Positions 26,411 to 36,290 are shown, counted from the stretch's first letter. The stretch is DNA of 64,000 bases from Gynuella sp050296195 (GCF_050296195.1 NZ_JBNKRB010000043.1); one strand, 5' to 3'. Notes: a model not told the origin generated them from the letters alone. Made by a program: numbers and translations.

Positions 26411-28743
26411 TACTTTGCAACCAATTGGTAATTTTTCAGAAAAACAGCGACATCCTTCTCCGGCATCGGCCGGGCAATTACATACCCCTGTACAGTATCA
26501 CAGCCGTATAATGTCAGTAGTTTCAACGTCTGCTCATCCTCGATGCCTTCCGCTACAACCTCCATATCCAGAGCCTTAGCCATATCGATTATGGCTCCAA
26601 CCACTGCCAGTGCGTCCTGATGAGTTTTAATTTCTTTCATAAAACTGCGGTCAATCTTCAGCTTATCGAATGGAAACTGGCGCAGATAAGCCAGGGCAGA
26701 ATACCCGGTACCGAAGTCATCCAGTGCAATACGTATCCCCATTGCCTTCAACAGCGTCAGCATATCCATATCAGAATCTGAGTTGATCAACATGGATTCA
26801 GTCACCTCAAGTTCCAGGCGATCAGCGGAAATCTCATAACGTTCCAGAATGTCCTCTAGCTGATCAATCAGATCGTGCCCAACCAATTGCAATGGTGAAA
26901 GGTTAACGGCAATGCGCATTCCCAAAGGTAGCGAACGACTGAAAATACACGCTTGCTCAATAACCCATAAACCAATTTCACGTATCAGCCCACTCTCTTC
27001 TGCGACCGGAATAAAGACCCCCGGTGGCACTTTGCCAAACTCGGGATGCTCCCATCTCAGCAAGGCCTCAAACCCTTCGATAAGACCGGTTTTCAAACGT
27101 TGCTGTGGCTGATATGCCAGAGATAGCTCATTCCTTTGAATGGCTGTACGAAGCGCATTTTCCAGCACCAGTTTTTTCTCAACCTGTGCGCTAATGGCCG
27201 CTGAAAAACTACGCATACAGCCACGACCATCTGCCTTAGCCGCATAAAGCGCCATATCAGCATGCTTCAACAGAATTTCCGGTTTGTCACCATCCTCTGG
27301 CGCCAGAGCTAACCCCAAACTGGCTCCAATATGAATTGCATTACCATCAATGTTGCAGGGTTCCTGCAGCTTTCCGAGGATACGTTCGGCAATCTGCTCG
27401 GCCTCGACACGTCCCCCTATCCTCTTTAAAACAATACCAAACTCGTCCCCACCGATCCGGGCCACCAGGTCCTGTTCCCGACTTTGCTTGGCCAGTCGCC
27501 GGCCTACAAAGGAAAGCAGTTTGTCCCCAACATTATGCCCATATGCGTCATTAACAGATTTAAAACGATCAAGATCGATACATAACACCGCTACCATCTG
27601 CGATGACCCTGTCATGCATGAAAACACCTCTCGCAACACATGCTGAAACTGATGGCGATTTCCAAGCCCGGTAATCGCATCACTGTGGGCCAAATGCCAG
27701 ATGTGCTGCTGGGCACTACGGGCTGCGGTAATATCCGAGATCACTCCACGCCAGCCCACAGAATTGATAGGACGGGCCGTCAACGACCACCAGAATTGCT
27801 CTTCTCCACGCTGAACAGGAAACTCTATGTCCCGGAATGCTTTTTGACCGGTAAAATGGTGCTTCAGAATCGCCAATGACTGCTTTGCGGCCGCCTGGGT
27901 TTCGGGCATCAATGTTTTTTGAAAGCCGGTAATCAGCTCAATCAGTGAATGATTAATAATGTCCGTTTCTGGGAGTTTCAAAAAGGTCGCGAGTTTATCG
28001 GAGGCGCGCCGGAACTTCAGATTGCCATCCATTTCCAACAGTACGTCTGCCGTATGTTGTTCAAAATCATTCAGCAAAAGGCTGATAACCTGCTTCTGAT
28101 TTTCCGCGAGCAGCTCCGCCACAATACGAGCGCGATAAATTCTGGCCAAGTGGATCACACCTGCATCCAATACCGCAATATAGATCAATAGCAGCACAGC
28201 TAATGGCAAAGCCGTGGGGAGATTAGAAGACAGTAATGCAATCATTCCTCCAAGCCCGACAATAGAGGAATAACTGCTACCAGCAAAAGCGATGTTCGAA
28301 AGAATCAGCGCTCCGCCGCACATCATACCGATGGTCACGCTGGACAGTAGCAGTTGCTGCTCTGGAGTGGAGGAGCTGAACAAAACGGCCGCAGGTGACG
28401 CCCACAAAACAGCCAGTATCGATGCATGTATGTTGGCCCGGCGAATAGCTCTGCGTGATGCATGCATCGGCGCTTGCCGGTCACGGGTACGAAACCAGGT
28501 CAGTAGAGCATTAACGCAGAAAATCAGGATCGCTGCGCCCCATATCAACAGTGGCAGACGATAGTCATCATTCCAGAAAACAAAGGAAAGTATGACTGCG
28601 TTTAAAATATTCACGCAGGCAATCAACGGAGTAATGCGAACCACGGACTGGATCTGCATCGCCCGAACCTGGCTTTCAAACTCATCGGCAAGGGGCCAGA
28701 CGTCGGCATGTTGGCCCTGACCCTGCGTTTTGTGCATATTCAA
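26410..28743 (-). CDS. Membrane GGDEF-EAL cyclic-di-GMP protein with PAS-like domain
   Basis: The 777-residue protein has a membrane part (about 35-200, six or so hydrophobic segments), a PAS-like sensor domain (about 225-345), a GGDEF domain (intact GGDEF at 431-435) and an EAL domain (EGFEALLRWEHP near 556, DDFGTGYSALAYLR, VVAEGIED). The key residues of both enzymatic domains look intact. It could therefore make or break down cyclic-di-GMP, with the direction set by the sensor. It stands alone and has no recognisable partner, and the ligand of its membrane sensor is unknown. Confidence 0.93.
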   Translation of the reverse strand: MNMHKTQGQGQHADVWPLADEFESQVRAMQIQSVVRITPLIACVNILNAVILSFVFWNDDYRLPLLIWGAAILIFCVNALLTWFRTRDRQAPMHASRRAIRRANIHASILAVLWASPAAVLFSSSTPEQQLLLSSVTIGMMCGGALILSNIAFAGSSYSSIVGLGGMIALLSSNLPTALPLAVLLLIYIAVLDAGVIHLARIYRARIVAELLAENQKQVISLLLNDFEQHTADVLLEMDGNLKFRRASDKLATFLKLPETDIINHSLIELITGFQKTLMPETQAAAKQSLAILKHHFTGQKAFRDIEFPVQRGEEQFWWSLTARPINSVGWRGVISDITAARSAQQHIWHLAHSDAITGLGNRHQFQHVLREVFSCMTGSSQMVAVLCIDLDRFKSVNDAYGHNVGDKLLSFVGRRLAKQSREQDLVARIGGDEFGIVLKRIGGRVEAEQIAERILGKLQEPCNIDGNAIHIGASLGLALAPEDGDKPEILLKHADMALYAAKADGRGCMRSFSAAISAQVEKKLVLENALRTAIQRNELSLAYQPQQRLKTGLIEGFEALLRWEHPEFGKVPPGVFIPVAEESGLIREIGLWVIEQACIFSRSLPLGMRIAVNLSPLQLVGHDLIDQLEDILERYEISADRLELEVTESMLINSDSDMDMLTLLKAMGIRIALDDFGTGYSALAYLRQFPFDKLKIDRSFMKEIKTHQDALAVVGAIIDMAKALDMEVVAEGIEDEQTLKLLTLYGCDTVQGYVIARPMPEKDVAVFLKNYQLVAK

Positions 28744-29064
28744 CCCAAAGCAATGGATATAGCAAGTTTTTCGTTCTTATGTTTGGAGAATAGACAGCCA
28801 ACCCGGGACTGTCCACACGACGACAGAGTTAGCATGGGAATAAACGGACTGGGAACAGTAAGCGCATCGATAATGCAGCGCGCGGTAGTGGAGGGATATG
28901 ATTAACCCAATAAGTATTTATGTCAGGTTGATAGTGACCTGAAGGAAGGTTTGACCGCTGGCGGGCCCTCAAAGCGAACCCGACACATTAAACAGATCAG
29001 AGCACTCGGTTTAATGCATCGAGCCACCAGGTATGAGCAGAACAGGGCCGCCGGGTGAGTTAAA
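28744..29064. other. Intergenic, upstream of the GGDEF-EAL gene
   Basis: No gene is supported here. A small inverted repeat (TCAGGT near 28923 and ACCTGA near 28937) is present. The remainder probably holds the promoter of the GGDEF-EAL gene and the end of the trhP transcript. Confidence 0.5.
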
Positions 29065-30429
29065 CTAAAAGTTCCGCATCAACAGACCGAATTCTTCGGC
29101 GGCGGCAGCCACTTGCTCCGGAACATCCAGGGTGACCTCATAGTCCGAGCCTGGTACTTCCTGCATATCACTGCCATTTTTCTTCAATTTCACATTTTCG
29201 AGTACGAAGTTGTGATTGCCTGCCGGAGTCATCAGCTCCAGCGAATCGCCGACCCGGAATTTATTTTTGGCTCTCATCACCAATTGCTGACCATGGCGCT
29301 CAATCACTTCGGCCACAAACTGCTGCTGCGTTGCCACTGAACGACCCACTTCATAATTTTGATACTCATCGTGAACATGTCGGCGATAAAAGCCTTCGGT
29401 ATAACCACGGTTGGCCAGATTATCCAGTTGTCCCATCAACTGACGGTCAAACTGGCGGCCGGAAACCGCATCATCTATTGCCTGACGATAAACCTGAGCG
29501 GTACGGGCAACATAATAATGGGATTTCGTCCGTCCTTCGATTTTCAGGGAGTGAACCCCCATTTGAGTCAGCCGCTCAATGTGCTGAACAGCACGGAGGT
29601 CTTTTGAATTCATGATATAGGTACCATGCTCATCCTCAAAAGCCGGCATAAACTGACCGGGGCGCCCTTCTTCCTCCAACAGAAAGATCTTATCTGTCAC
29701 AGGTCCATCACCCAAAGTAGGCTGATCGGATGCGATTTTTTGCGCCGAGGGTGTCCATATCTGAGGATCAACGGGAATCGCATCTCCACTGATATCCTCT
29801 TTCGCTTCGTGTGCTTTATAGGGCCAGCGACAAGCATTGGTACAGGTTCCCTGGTTCGGGTCACGCTTATTGATGTAGCCACTCAGCAGACAGCGACCGG
29901 AATAAGCAATACATAGAGCTCCGTGTACAAAAACCTCCAGCTCCATTTCCGGGCACTGTTGGCGAATCTCCTCGATCTCATCCAAGGACAACTCTCGCGA
30001 CAATATGACCCGTTGAATACCATTCCGGTGCCAAAACTTCACTGACGCATAGTTGACGACATTGGCCTGTACGGACAGATGGATAACCTGATCCGGCCAA
30101 CGATCCTTGATCATCATGATCATTCCGGGATCAGACATAATCAACGCATCTGGCTGCATTTCTATGACTGGCTCAATATCCCGCATGTAGGTTTTGATCT
30201 TGGCATTGTGCGGGGCAATATTGGATGCCACGTAAAATTGTTTCCCCAATTCATGGGCACGGGCAATACCAGCCGCGAGATTTTCATGGGAAAAATCATT
30301 GTTACGCACTCGCAGGCTGTAACGGGGCTGTCCTGCATACACAGCATCCGCACCATAGGCAAAGGCAAAGTTCATATTGCGGATAGTGCCCGCTGGAGAA
30401 AGGAGTTCTGGCTGATGAGAGACTGGCAT
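29065..30429 (-). CDS. trhP: Peptidase U32-family tRNA hydroxylation protein (TrhP/YegQ type)
   Basis: The 454-residue protein shows the U32 family opening PELLSPAGTIRNMNFAFAYGADAVYAG and the cysteine cluster ALCIAYSGRCLLS...NQGTCTNACRWPY, a likely iron-sulphur site. It also has KDLRAVQHIERLTQMGVHSLKIEGRTKS. The length and the shape of the C-terminal region fit YegQ/TrhP, which takes part in prephenate-dependent 5-hydroxyuridine formation at tRNA position 34. Despite the family name it is not expected to be a protease. A TATAAT promoter with a GC hairpin in a very short leader lies immediately upstream. Confidence 0.85.
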   Translation of the reverse strand: MPVSHQPELLSPAGTIRNMNFAFAYGADAVYAGQPRYSLRVRNNDFSHENLAAGIARAHELGKQFYVASNIAPHNAKIKTYMRDIEPVIEMQPDALIMSDPGMIMMIKDRWPDQVIHLSVQANVVNYASVKFWHRNGIQRVILSRELSLDEIEEIRQQCPEMELEVFVHGALCIAYSGRCLLSGYINKRDPNQGTCTNACRWPYKAHEAKEDISGDAIPVDPQIWTPSAQKIASDQPTLGDGPVTDKIFLLEEEGRPGQFMPAFEDEHGTYIMNSKDLRAVQHIERLTQMGVHSLKIEGRTKSHYYVARTAQVYRQAIDDAVSGRQFDRQLMGQLDNLANRGYTEGFYRRHVHDEYQNYEVGRSVATQQQFVAEVIERHGQQLVMRAKNKFRVGDSLELMTPAGNHNFVLENVKLKKNGSDMQEVPGSDYEVTLDVPEQVAAAAEEFGLLMRNF

Positions 30430-30458
30430 AATTCACGCCCGATTAAAAAAGGGCGCGA

Positions 30459-30486
30459 ATTATATCAATCCTGATCTCGATCTGAA
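30459..30486 (-). promoter_or_regulatory. Sigma-70 promoter of trhP
   Basis: On the minus strand TTCAGA (30486-30481) is followed after 16 bases by a perfect TATAAT (30464-30459). The expected start gives a leader of only about 20-25 bases. That leader would contain most of an inverted repeat (GGGC at 30451-30454 with GCCC at 30437-30440) that may affect access to the weak ribosome binding site. Confidence 0.6.
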
Positions 30487-30521
30487 GAGGTTTTGACCGA
30501 CAGAGACAAAATCAAACAAGC

Positions 30522-31517
30522 TTACCGTGTGGAGTTCTGAACTTTTTCCAAAAATGTCAGTATATTTTTCACGGCCACGTTATTGTTTTCCGGATGCATG
30601 ATGTCACCAATGATAACGTGACTATTCGGATCACCTGGCGCCAGAATCTCTACATGCTGTTTGTAACCACCCCAGGCAGCAAATACCCGATCAGCGGCCT
30701 TGGGATCAACCACTTTGTCTTTATCATTATTGATCAACAATAACGGCACCTTAATCGTGGAATAATCCTGTTTGGCTGCCCAATTCAACAGTACCTGCAA
30801 TTGAGACAATACTTTGACGCCATAACGCGTGGTCCAGTACTTGGCCTGAAGTTCACCCTTGGGTTCCCAGGAGTATTCACGCCCCAACACCCAAGGTACC
30901 CAATGTTTTGACCAGGGCCAGGCCAGCATCGAAGAGGCTTTGTTATTCACCGCGAAATTGGGTGACACATATATATTGGCAAGGGTTTTCTCCTGCACTC
31001 CTGGCTGAGTCTGCAGAAGCCAAACATCCAGCGGCGCTCCGGTGGAAACAGAAATAACCACCACTTTACGCCCAAGCTTGGAAACGATCTGCCAGGACTC
31101 CCAGGCTCCTTCAAGCCAGTCATTGGCAGAGGCATTGGTCATCACTTCAGTACCACGACCATGGCCGGGCAATCGAGTCAGATAAATATTGGCATTAAGT
31201 GCCTTGGCCACCAACTCAGGCACCGGTGCAATTTCCTGTCGCGAGGCGGAAAAACCGTGCAGATACAATACAGCAATATCTGTTTGAGCCGGTTGCTCAG
31301 GATTGGCCCAGACAATCTTTTTTTCCGCTCCAGGTACAACATTACCCAAATCCGCTTCTTTCTTACTCAACCATTCCGGCAAAGCAGACAACTGCTCCGG
31401 GATTTCCGGGCTGACCTTTCGCTCTGACGTATCAATCTGAGGACGGGGCCCAATCAAGACCAGCAGGACCAGTACTCCTAAACACACCAATGCAATCACT
31501 ATCTTTGAACTCCTCAC
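30522..31517 (-). CDS. Membrane-anchored alpha/beta hydrolase
   Basis: The 331-residue protein has an N-terminal membrane anchor (about 5-22) and an alpha/beta-hydrolase fold. The oxyanion region is LYLHGFSASRQE, the loop GHGRG follows, and the likely nucleophile lies in VISVSTGAP, where the usual first Gly of GxSxG is Ser. The acid Asp is near NNDKDKVVDP and the His near NSHVI. It resembles carboxylesterase/lysophospholipase-like proteins, probably facing the periplasm. The substrate is unknown. It stands alone between trhP and a 361-bp gap. Confidence 0.8.
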   Translation of the reverse strand: MRSSKIVIALVCLGVLVLLVLIGPRPQIDTSERKVSPEIPEQLSALPEWLSKKEADLGNVVPGAEKKIVWANPEQPAQTDIAVLYLHGFSASRQEIAPVPELVAKALNANIYLTRLPGHGRGTEVMTNASANDWLEGAWESWQIVSKLGRKVVVISVSTGAPLDVWLLQTQPGVQEKTLANIYVSPNFAVNNKASSMLAWPWSKHWVPWVLGREYSWEPKGELQAKYWTTRYGVKVLSQLQVLLNWAAKQDYSTIKVPLLLINNDKDKVVDPKAADRVFAAWGGYKQHVEILAPGDPNSHVIIGDIMHPENNNVAVKNILTFLEKVQNSTR

Positions 31518-31878
31518 TTAACTCTCCATTCCATCCACTCTCATGGCACTACAATAATCCCTTAAACCCAAGCCTTCAGGCATACAATCACAGCAGATGC
31601 CCACACGCCGTCACAATTACATGATCATCCGACCTGTTTTTGAACCATTGTTAAGGTACTGTTTAATCAACACACATCAGAGTTCATAACGCATTATCAA
31701 CCCTGATATGCACCATTTTACGGTTAACATCGCATCTATTATTGTAAGTTTTCTAATGTTCCGCATTACTTTCAGGCGAAACACCACGTTTCGCCATTCT
31801 CCGGTCCAGCGTATTCAGTAACATTCTCAATTAAATATCGAATACTGTCCCTGATCGACAGCATACCAATAATTCAAC
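31518..31878. other. Intergenic, no clear gene
   Basis: This A/T-rich stretch holds a 7-bp hairpin (GGCGAAA at 31775-31781 and TTTCGCC at 31789-31795), probably the 3' end of the GTPase transcript. A 23-codon frame (31824-31753, minus) overlaps that hairpin and is not convincing as a gene. Confidence 0.5.
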
Positions 31879-33276
31879 TTACTCAACACTAATCAGCCTG
31901 GCCAATATCGATACCAACTGTTCATGGCTATTGAAATATCCTTTGCCGTTTTGTAACCAGGCATTCAGTTTAAACTTATCTTTATTATTCAACTGGTCAA
32001 CCCGTTGACGGAAATTACTGGCGATCAATTCCTGATCATTCTCTTCCATCCGATCCCTGCGGGCATGATTACGATGTAACAGCATTTCGATCAAATACAA
32101 ATACCTCGAAAGTAACGCCCAGGCAAATGAAAGATTACGGACAGGTCCTATGTTCCACTCCTCATAACCCATAGGAATTTTGCCTGCCAGTTTAGCCTTA
32201 GCGATATCCTCCCCCCACAACAGCGCCGTACCACCGGACAATACAGAACCAATCGCGGCTCCCATCAGCAACGAACTGCCTCCCAGCCCAATATCCACCA
32301 GCGCCCCGGCAGCAGCACCACTACCAGCAGCAAACCATACCAGTTGCCGTTTTGGCAATCCCCATATTCGCCACTGCCGCTGGTCAAACAAGTCACTGCT
32401 CTGTAACAACAATGGTTCCGACAAGTCCTGAAAATGATAATGATGCAGGGATTTTAGAATCCGTTTGCGAACAACCTGCTCCAACTCTGCCACTTTTTGA
32501 CGATAGCGAGCTTGTACCAGTTGAAAACCTTTATCGGCTAATTGCTCCTGCGGTGGCAATGGAATTTTCATCTTCAACGTTAAAATTTCTTCCATTCCTA
32601 CGATCAAATGTTCCAGGGCATCACGCAATTTTTCCTCACGCTGTTGCCGTAAAGCAGTCACAGCTCTCTCAATCGAATCCTGCCAATTTTGTTTGAGAGT
32701 CGAAAAAACCTTTAACAGGTCGATCTGCTCCGCAAATGACGCCTGCACCGGGTTAAATACTCTGACCACACTGAAGTATTGATCCAAAGCCTGTTGCCAA
32801 TCAGCAATAAAATCTGTTTTCGAAATAGGGTTGATGATGGCCATACGGGGCCGTCCGGTCCAACGCAGGATTTCCATCTCAGCTTCATAACTTGAACGGT
32901 AGGGTTTGGAGCCGTCTACAACGTAAATAATGGCAGACTCCTCCGAGACCAGCGGCATCAGCAGACGATATTCATCCGGAAAATGGTTTTCATTTTCCTC
33001 ATGTTGCAACCAGGCCAAAATAGTTTCCTGCCGTTGTGATGCAGTTACCGGCTGCTGTTGTAACCACTCAAGCAACCGGGCAGCGCGTTGAAAGCCCGGA
33101 GTATCCACCAGCTCATAACAAAGCTGATCATTAACTGTCATAGGGTAGACCGTGCTTTCAAGGGTCGTACCCGATAGTGCAGAAATGCCGACCTGATCAT
33201 TTTGTGCCAATGTAGCCACCAGACTCGACTTCCCCTTGTTAGGATGACCCACAATAACAAAACAGGGGTGAATCAT
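31879..33276 (-). CDS. GTPase with DUF3482 C-terminal domain
   Basis: The 465-residue protein has an N-terminal TRAFAC-type GTPase domain: P-loop GHPNKGKSS, switch region SGTTLES, DTPGFQ as G3, and a G4-like NPISKTD. The C-terminal half contains an alanine/glycine-rich hydrophobic hairpin (about 320-355), as in DUF3482 proteins, which could insert into the membrane. The preceding gene encodes a DUF2868 membrane protein, and the two reading frames overlap by four bases. This pairing recurs in gammaproteobacteria and implies a shared, still undefined function. Confidence 0.85.
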   Translation of the reverse strand: MIHPCFVIVGHPNKGKSSLVATLAQNDQVGISALSGTTLESTVYPMTVNDQLCYELVDTPGFQRAARLLEWLQQQPVTASQRQETILAWLQHEENENHFPDEYRLLMPLVSEESAIIYVVDGSKPYRSSYEAEMEILRWTGRPRMAIINPISKTDFIADWQQALDQYFSVVRVFNPVQASFAEQIDLLKVFSTLKQNWQDSIERAVTALRQQREEKLRDALEHLIVGMEEILTLKMKIPLPPQEQLADKGFQLVQARYRQKVAELEQVVRKRILKSLHHYHFQDLSEPLLLQSSDLFDQRQWRIWGLPKRQLVWFAAGSGAAAGALVDIGLGGSSLLMGAAIGSVLSGGTALLWGEDIAKAKLAGKIPMGYEEWNIGPVRNLSFAWALLSRYLYLIEMLLHRNHARRDRMEENDQELIASNFRQRVDQLNNKDKFKLNAWLQNGKGYFNSHEQLVSILARLISVE

Positions 33277-34544
33277 GATACTGGCTCCTCATCTGACCAC
33301 ACTGACAAACGTTCAATCTGCTGCAGCGAATCACTAAACATTTGCCAACTTGCAATATCCGCTTCATCTAGTTGTTGGCCCAGCGGCATCAATAGCAATT
33401 GCACCGAAGCCGCCGGAAAACGTTCCAACAGGTCAGTAAGTTCGGCAATGGGAGGCTCCCAGCCGGGCACCATAAGCGTAAATTTTGTCTGTGTTGATAC
33501 ATCCAGGTGATCCGTCAACTGTATCGCTTTCTGGCAGCGCTCATACAAATGCAAATGCTTCAAATCCTCTGCGCTGAGTCCCCACAGAAGAAGAGCAGCG
33601 TCCGGTTCATATCCACCATGCGAGACTCTGGTTTTCGGCTCAGAAGCCGTTTGATAGTGAGCATCGCGATGACTGCCAGTTTCCACAACGACCGGTTTAA
33701 GGTCATCAATTAATTGAAAGACCTCTGCATCCTGATACAACAGCGCATTAACTCTGGTGATCATCATTAGCTGACTCAACAGCAGCAGCAGGCCTCTGGG
33801 CAATAAATTGTAAGTCAGGATAAATGCCAGAATAAACGTCCACCACTGACCAAATAATGTCGCATCATAATTACCCTGCACTCCCTGAAGACGAAAAAAC
33901 TGAGTTCCACTAACCAACTCCGGACTAATAGTAGCCTGCGGCCACCAGGATGCCCACGGCGTAGATAAAATATGCAGCACGTCGGTGATATGCTCTGGTG
34001 CAAATGCAATCGTTGTGCTCCAGCCAAATGCAAGATCCTGACTAACCAGTAGTAATAAAAATGCAGCCAGAGATCCCAGCAAAAAACTGAGTGACAGCCA
34101 CTGGTTCAACCAAAAAAGCAACCAACGATAAAAGAAAGCAGGGAAAGTCTGCAGAAATTTCTGACCACTGAGCCAACGGGTAACAGCCAGTCCTTTACCT
34201 TGCAACGACACTGATAAAAGCGCCAAAACCATCAGCAACCACTGTAGAGGCCCATACACCAACAATAGATAAATCAGGTTAATAGGAGCGCTTCCAGAAT
34301 ATGACAATAATCCTGTCATCGTCATAATTCCGAAGACAAACCCTGCCAGGATTATCCAACCCAAGCTAACGGATCGTATTTTGGTATGACCGATGCGTTG
34401 CAGCCAAGTTGATAACAACAGCCATGAGTCCTGACTTTGCCGGTCAGAACCGTCCATTGATGTTATTTTCGAGTCACCATAAAGTTTTTGTGATAACGCT
34501 TGTTTTACTTTAGCAAATAGTTGTATTTTGGTGATCAGATGCAC
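33273..34544 (-). CDS. DUF2868 membrane protein, partner of the DUF3482 GTPase
   Basis: The 423-residue protein has about four to five membrane segments (near 65-85, 90-112, 135-170 and 240-265). Its cytoplasmic C-terminal half contains GGYEPDAALLLWGLSAEDL. These features and the fused neighbour suit the DUF2868 family, whose function is not established. The four-base overlap with the downstream GTPase gene indicates coupled synthesis, and probably a membrane-GTPase complex. I cannot suggest a substrate. Confidence 0.8.
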   Translation of the reverse strand: MHLITKIQLFAKVKQALSQKLYGDSKITSMDGSDRQSQDSWLLLSTWLQRIGHTKIRSVSLGWIILAGFVFGIMTMTGLLSYSGSAPINLIYLLLVYGPLQWLLMVLALLSVSLQGKGLAVTRWLSGQKFLQTFPAFFYRWLLFWLNQWLSLSFLLGSLAAFLLLLVSQDLAFGWSTTIAFAPEHITDVLHILSTPWASWWPQATISPELVSGTQFFRLQGVQGNYDATLFGQWWTFILAFILTYNLLPRGLLLLLSQLMMITRVNALLYQDAEVFQLIDDLKPVVVETGSHRDAHYQTASEPKTRVSHGGYEPDAALLLWGLSAEDLKHLHLYERCQKAIQLTDHLDVSTQTKFTLMVPGWEPPIAELTDLLERFPAASVQLLLMPLGQQLDEADIASWQMFSDSLQQIERLSVWSDEEPVS

Positions 34545-34709
34545 GTTTATATAGAATCCTTGTTGACCTGCTGCCCATGGAGGGGCAGCTGTAAAAAAAT
34601 AACTGGAACATTACTTGCTGATTAACAATACTGTAGAGAGACATAATGCTTTTTCTACAACGCTATATCAATTGAAACACTTGATGACAGCAGCTAAGGA
34701 CCACAATCG

Positions 34710-35018
34710 ATGAGCATTAAAAAACGCTACGTAAAATCTACTGGCAAAACCAAATGCACCTTCAGACTCCCTAAACAAGCCGCTCCCAATGCATCAGCAG
34801 TTTACATTGTTGGCGACTTTAACAAATGGGATCCCAAAGCCACTCCTATGACCAAGTTGAAAACCGGAGAGTTTAAAGTCGAGCTCGAACTGGATTCAGG
34901 ACAGGACTATCAGTTCCGTTACTGTATCGATGGCGAACAATGGGAAAATGACTGGGAAGCTGATAATTATGTTCCAGCAAAGTCATTACCAGTGGAAAAC
35001 TCCGTCGTCGCGGTTTGA
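34710..35018 (+). CDS. Stand-alone CBM48/AMPK-beta-like glycogen-binding domain protein
   Basis: The 102-residue protein is almost wholly an isoamylase N-terminal/CBM48-type beta sandwich: FRLPKQAAPNASAVYIVGDFNKWDP, then MTKLKTGEFKVELEL and YQFRYCIDGEQWENDWEADNY-like segments cut to family length. Such domains bind glycogen or other alpha-glucans. Here no catalytic domain is attached and no signal peptide is seen. It may target another protein to glycogen. A small lipoprotein gene begins four bases after its stop. Confidence 0.85.
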   Translation: MSIKKRYVKSTGKTKCTFRLPKQAAPNASAVYIVGDFNKWDPKATPMTKLKTGEFKVELELDSGQDYQFRYCIDGEQWENDWEADNYVPAKSLPVENSVVAV

Positions 35019-35022
35019 TAAT

Positions 35023-35181
35023 TTGTATTCAATATTAAAGAAAGCGATCACTCTGGCTGGTATTTTATTCATGCTGGTATCCTGTGCATCGCCCGGTACA
35101 AATCCGTCAAACTCCCCTGAAGACCAACGTCAAAGACGTGATCAGGCGGTGGATGAGCTGGACCGAAACATCGGTAATTGA
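35023..35181 (+). CDS. Small lipoprotein, 52 residues
   Basis: From a TTG at 35023 the frame encodes a Lys-Lys start, a hydrophobic stretch (AITLAGILFM) and a lipobox LVSC, then a short hydrophilic tail rich in Arg, Asp and Gln. This is the pattern of a small outer- or inner-membrane lipoprotein. An ATG-started version of the frame would lie within the preceding gene (34930) and is unlikely. No family is recognised. Co-transcription with the CBM48 gene is likely from the spacing. Confidence 0.6.
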   Translation: MYSILKKAITLAGILFMLVSCASPGTNPSNSPEDQRQRRDQAVDELDRNIGN

Positions 35182-35684
35182 TAGAGTTTTCTTGTCTCCA
35201 TAAAGTTAAGCCCGTTGATTCCGTTTGTGTAAAGGCCAGGCTTTTTTAGAGGCAACGGTCCCCCGGGCCAGACCAAAGGACAGGCTGTATTCACAGCCTG
35301 CATCAGTCAACGCGATCAAACAGTACTTTTCAGTAACATTATATGAGTCTGATATTGATTTACTGACAAGTTGTATAAACCGGTTTCTGCAACAACCAAA
35401 TATTCTTTTTGCGAACAGTTAAGCCACCGGATCTCTGGTGATTGCGATGATACAACGAAGCTTTTGTAGAACTATTCAGAACGAATTCCCTAACCCCCTT
35501 GCGACCAGACATTTGATTTTACCTATTGGTGAGATCTACGATATAGCAGCATAAAAAACATACAGTTAGCAGGCATCTCTGACAACAATAAATTCAACAG
35601 AATGTCTTGTACTTTTCATGTCCTCACAAAACCGATGAAATAGGTTTTTCAATAACAACAATAATAAAATGACAGGAGAACATT
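35182..35684. other. Intergenic, no supported gene
   Basis: Only a modest hairpin (CAGGCTG at 35281-35287 and CAGCCTG at 35294-35300) is visible in this 503-bp gap. AGGAGA lies before the next gene at 35677-35682. No coding stretch is convincing. Confidence 0.5.
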
Positions 35685-36152
35685 ATGTTTAACAAACCCA
35701 TTGAAACGTGGTTGGCCGAGTACAGCGAAAGCCACCAAAACAAGGTGAATAAATTTATTCACTGGATTTGTGTACCGGTTATTTTCTGGACCCTACTGGC
35801 TCTACTCTGGCAATTACGGCTACCCCAATCCAGCTACCTGAATCTTGCCACAGTCCTTATCGTATATGGACTGTTTTTCTATGCGCACTTATCACTACGT
35901 CTGATGCTCGGCATGTTGATCATCAGTGCTCTGTCTATTGCTTTGATCCTTTGGCACGAACGAGCAGTGACACTACCTCTCTGGAAAACTGCGATAACCT
36001 TATTCATTGTTGCCTGGATAGGACAATTTATTGGCCATAAAGTGGAAGGTAAACGACCCAGTTTTTTCAAGGACCTTCAATTTCTGTTAATTGGTCCGGC
36101 CTGGTTAATGAGTTTTATATATCGCCGCCTGGGCATTCGGTTGAATAAATAA
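35685..36152 (+). CDS. Mpo1-like (DUF962) membrane protein
   Basis: The 155-residue protein has the DUF962/Mpo1 hallmarks: an N-terminal WLAEYSESHQNKVNKFIHWI segment with paired His, four membrane spans, and a second His-rich conserved block, IGHKVEGKRPSFFKDLQFLL. The yeast relative is an iron-dependent dioxygenase in fatty-acid alpha-oxidation. The bacterial proteins are assumed to act on 2-hydroxy fatty acids. AGGAGA precedes the ATG. It stands alone. The conserved His residues that would bind iron are present. Confidence 0.85.
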   Translation: MFNKPIETWLAEYSESHQNKVNKFIHWICVPVIFWTLLALLWQLRLPQSSYLNLATVLIVYGLFFYAHLSLRLMLGMLIISALSIALILWHERAVTLPLWKTAITLFIVAWIGQFIGHKVEGKRPSFFKDLQFLLIGPAWLMSFIYRRLGIRLNK

Positions 36153-36290
36153 CCCGGCAATAAAATAAGGGATCGTCTTAAAAACAGCAGAAAATTGAAA
36201 ACATCTCTCAGACACCATTCTCGGCTGGCATTTCCAGGTGTTTTCAAATGATTAAGGATTGCAGAGTTTTCAAAAAGCCCGCCTCTATAA

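Noticed and set aside
29697..29882. Short frames inside trhP, purF, gltX and other core genes
   Set aside because: They overlap clear conserved genes on the opposite strand or in another frame, with no independent support.
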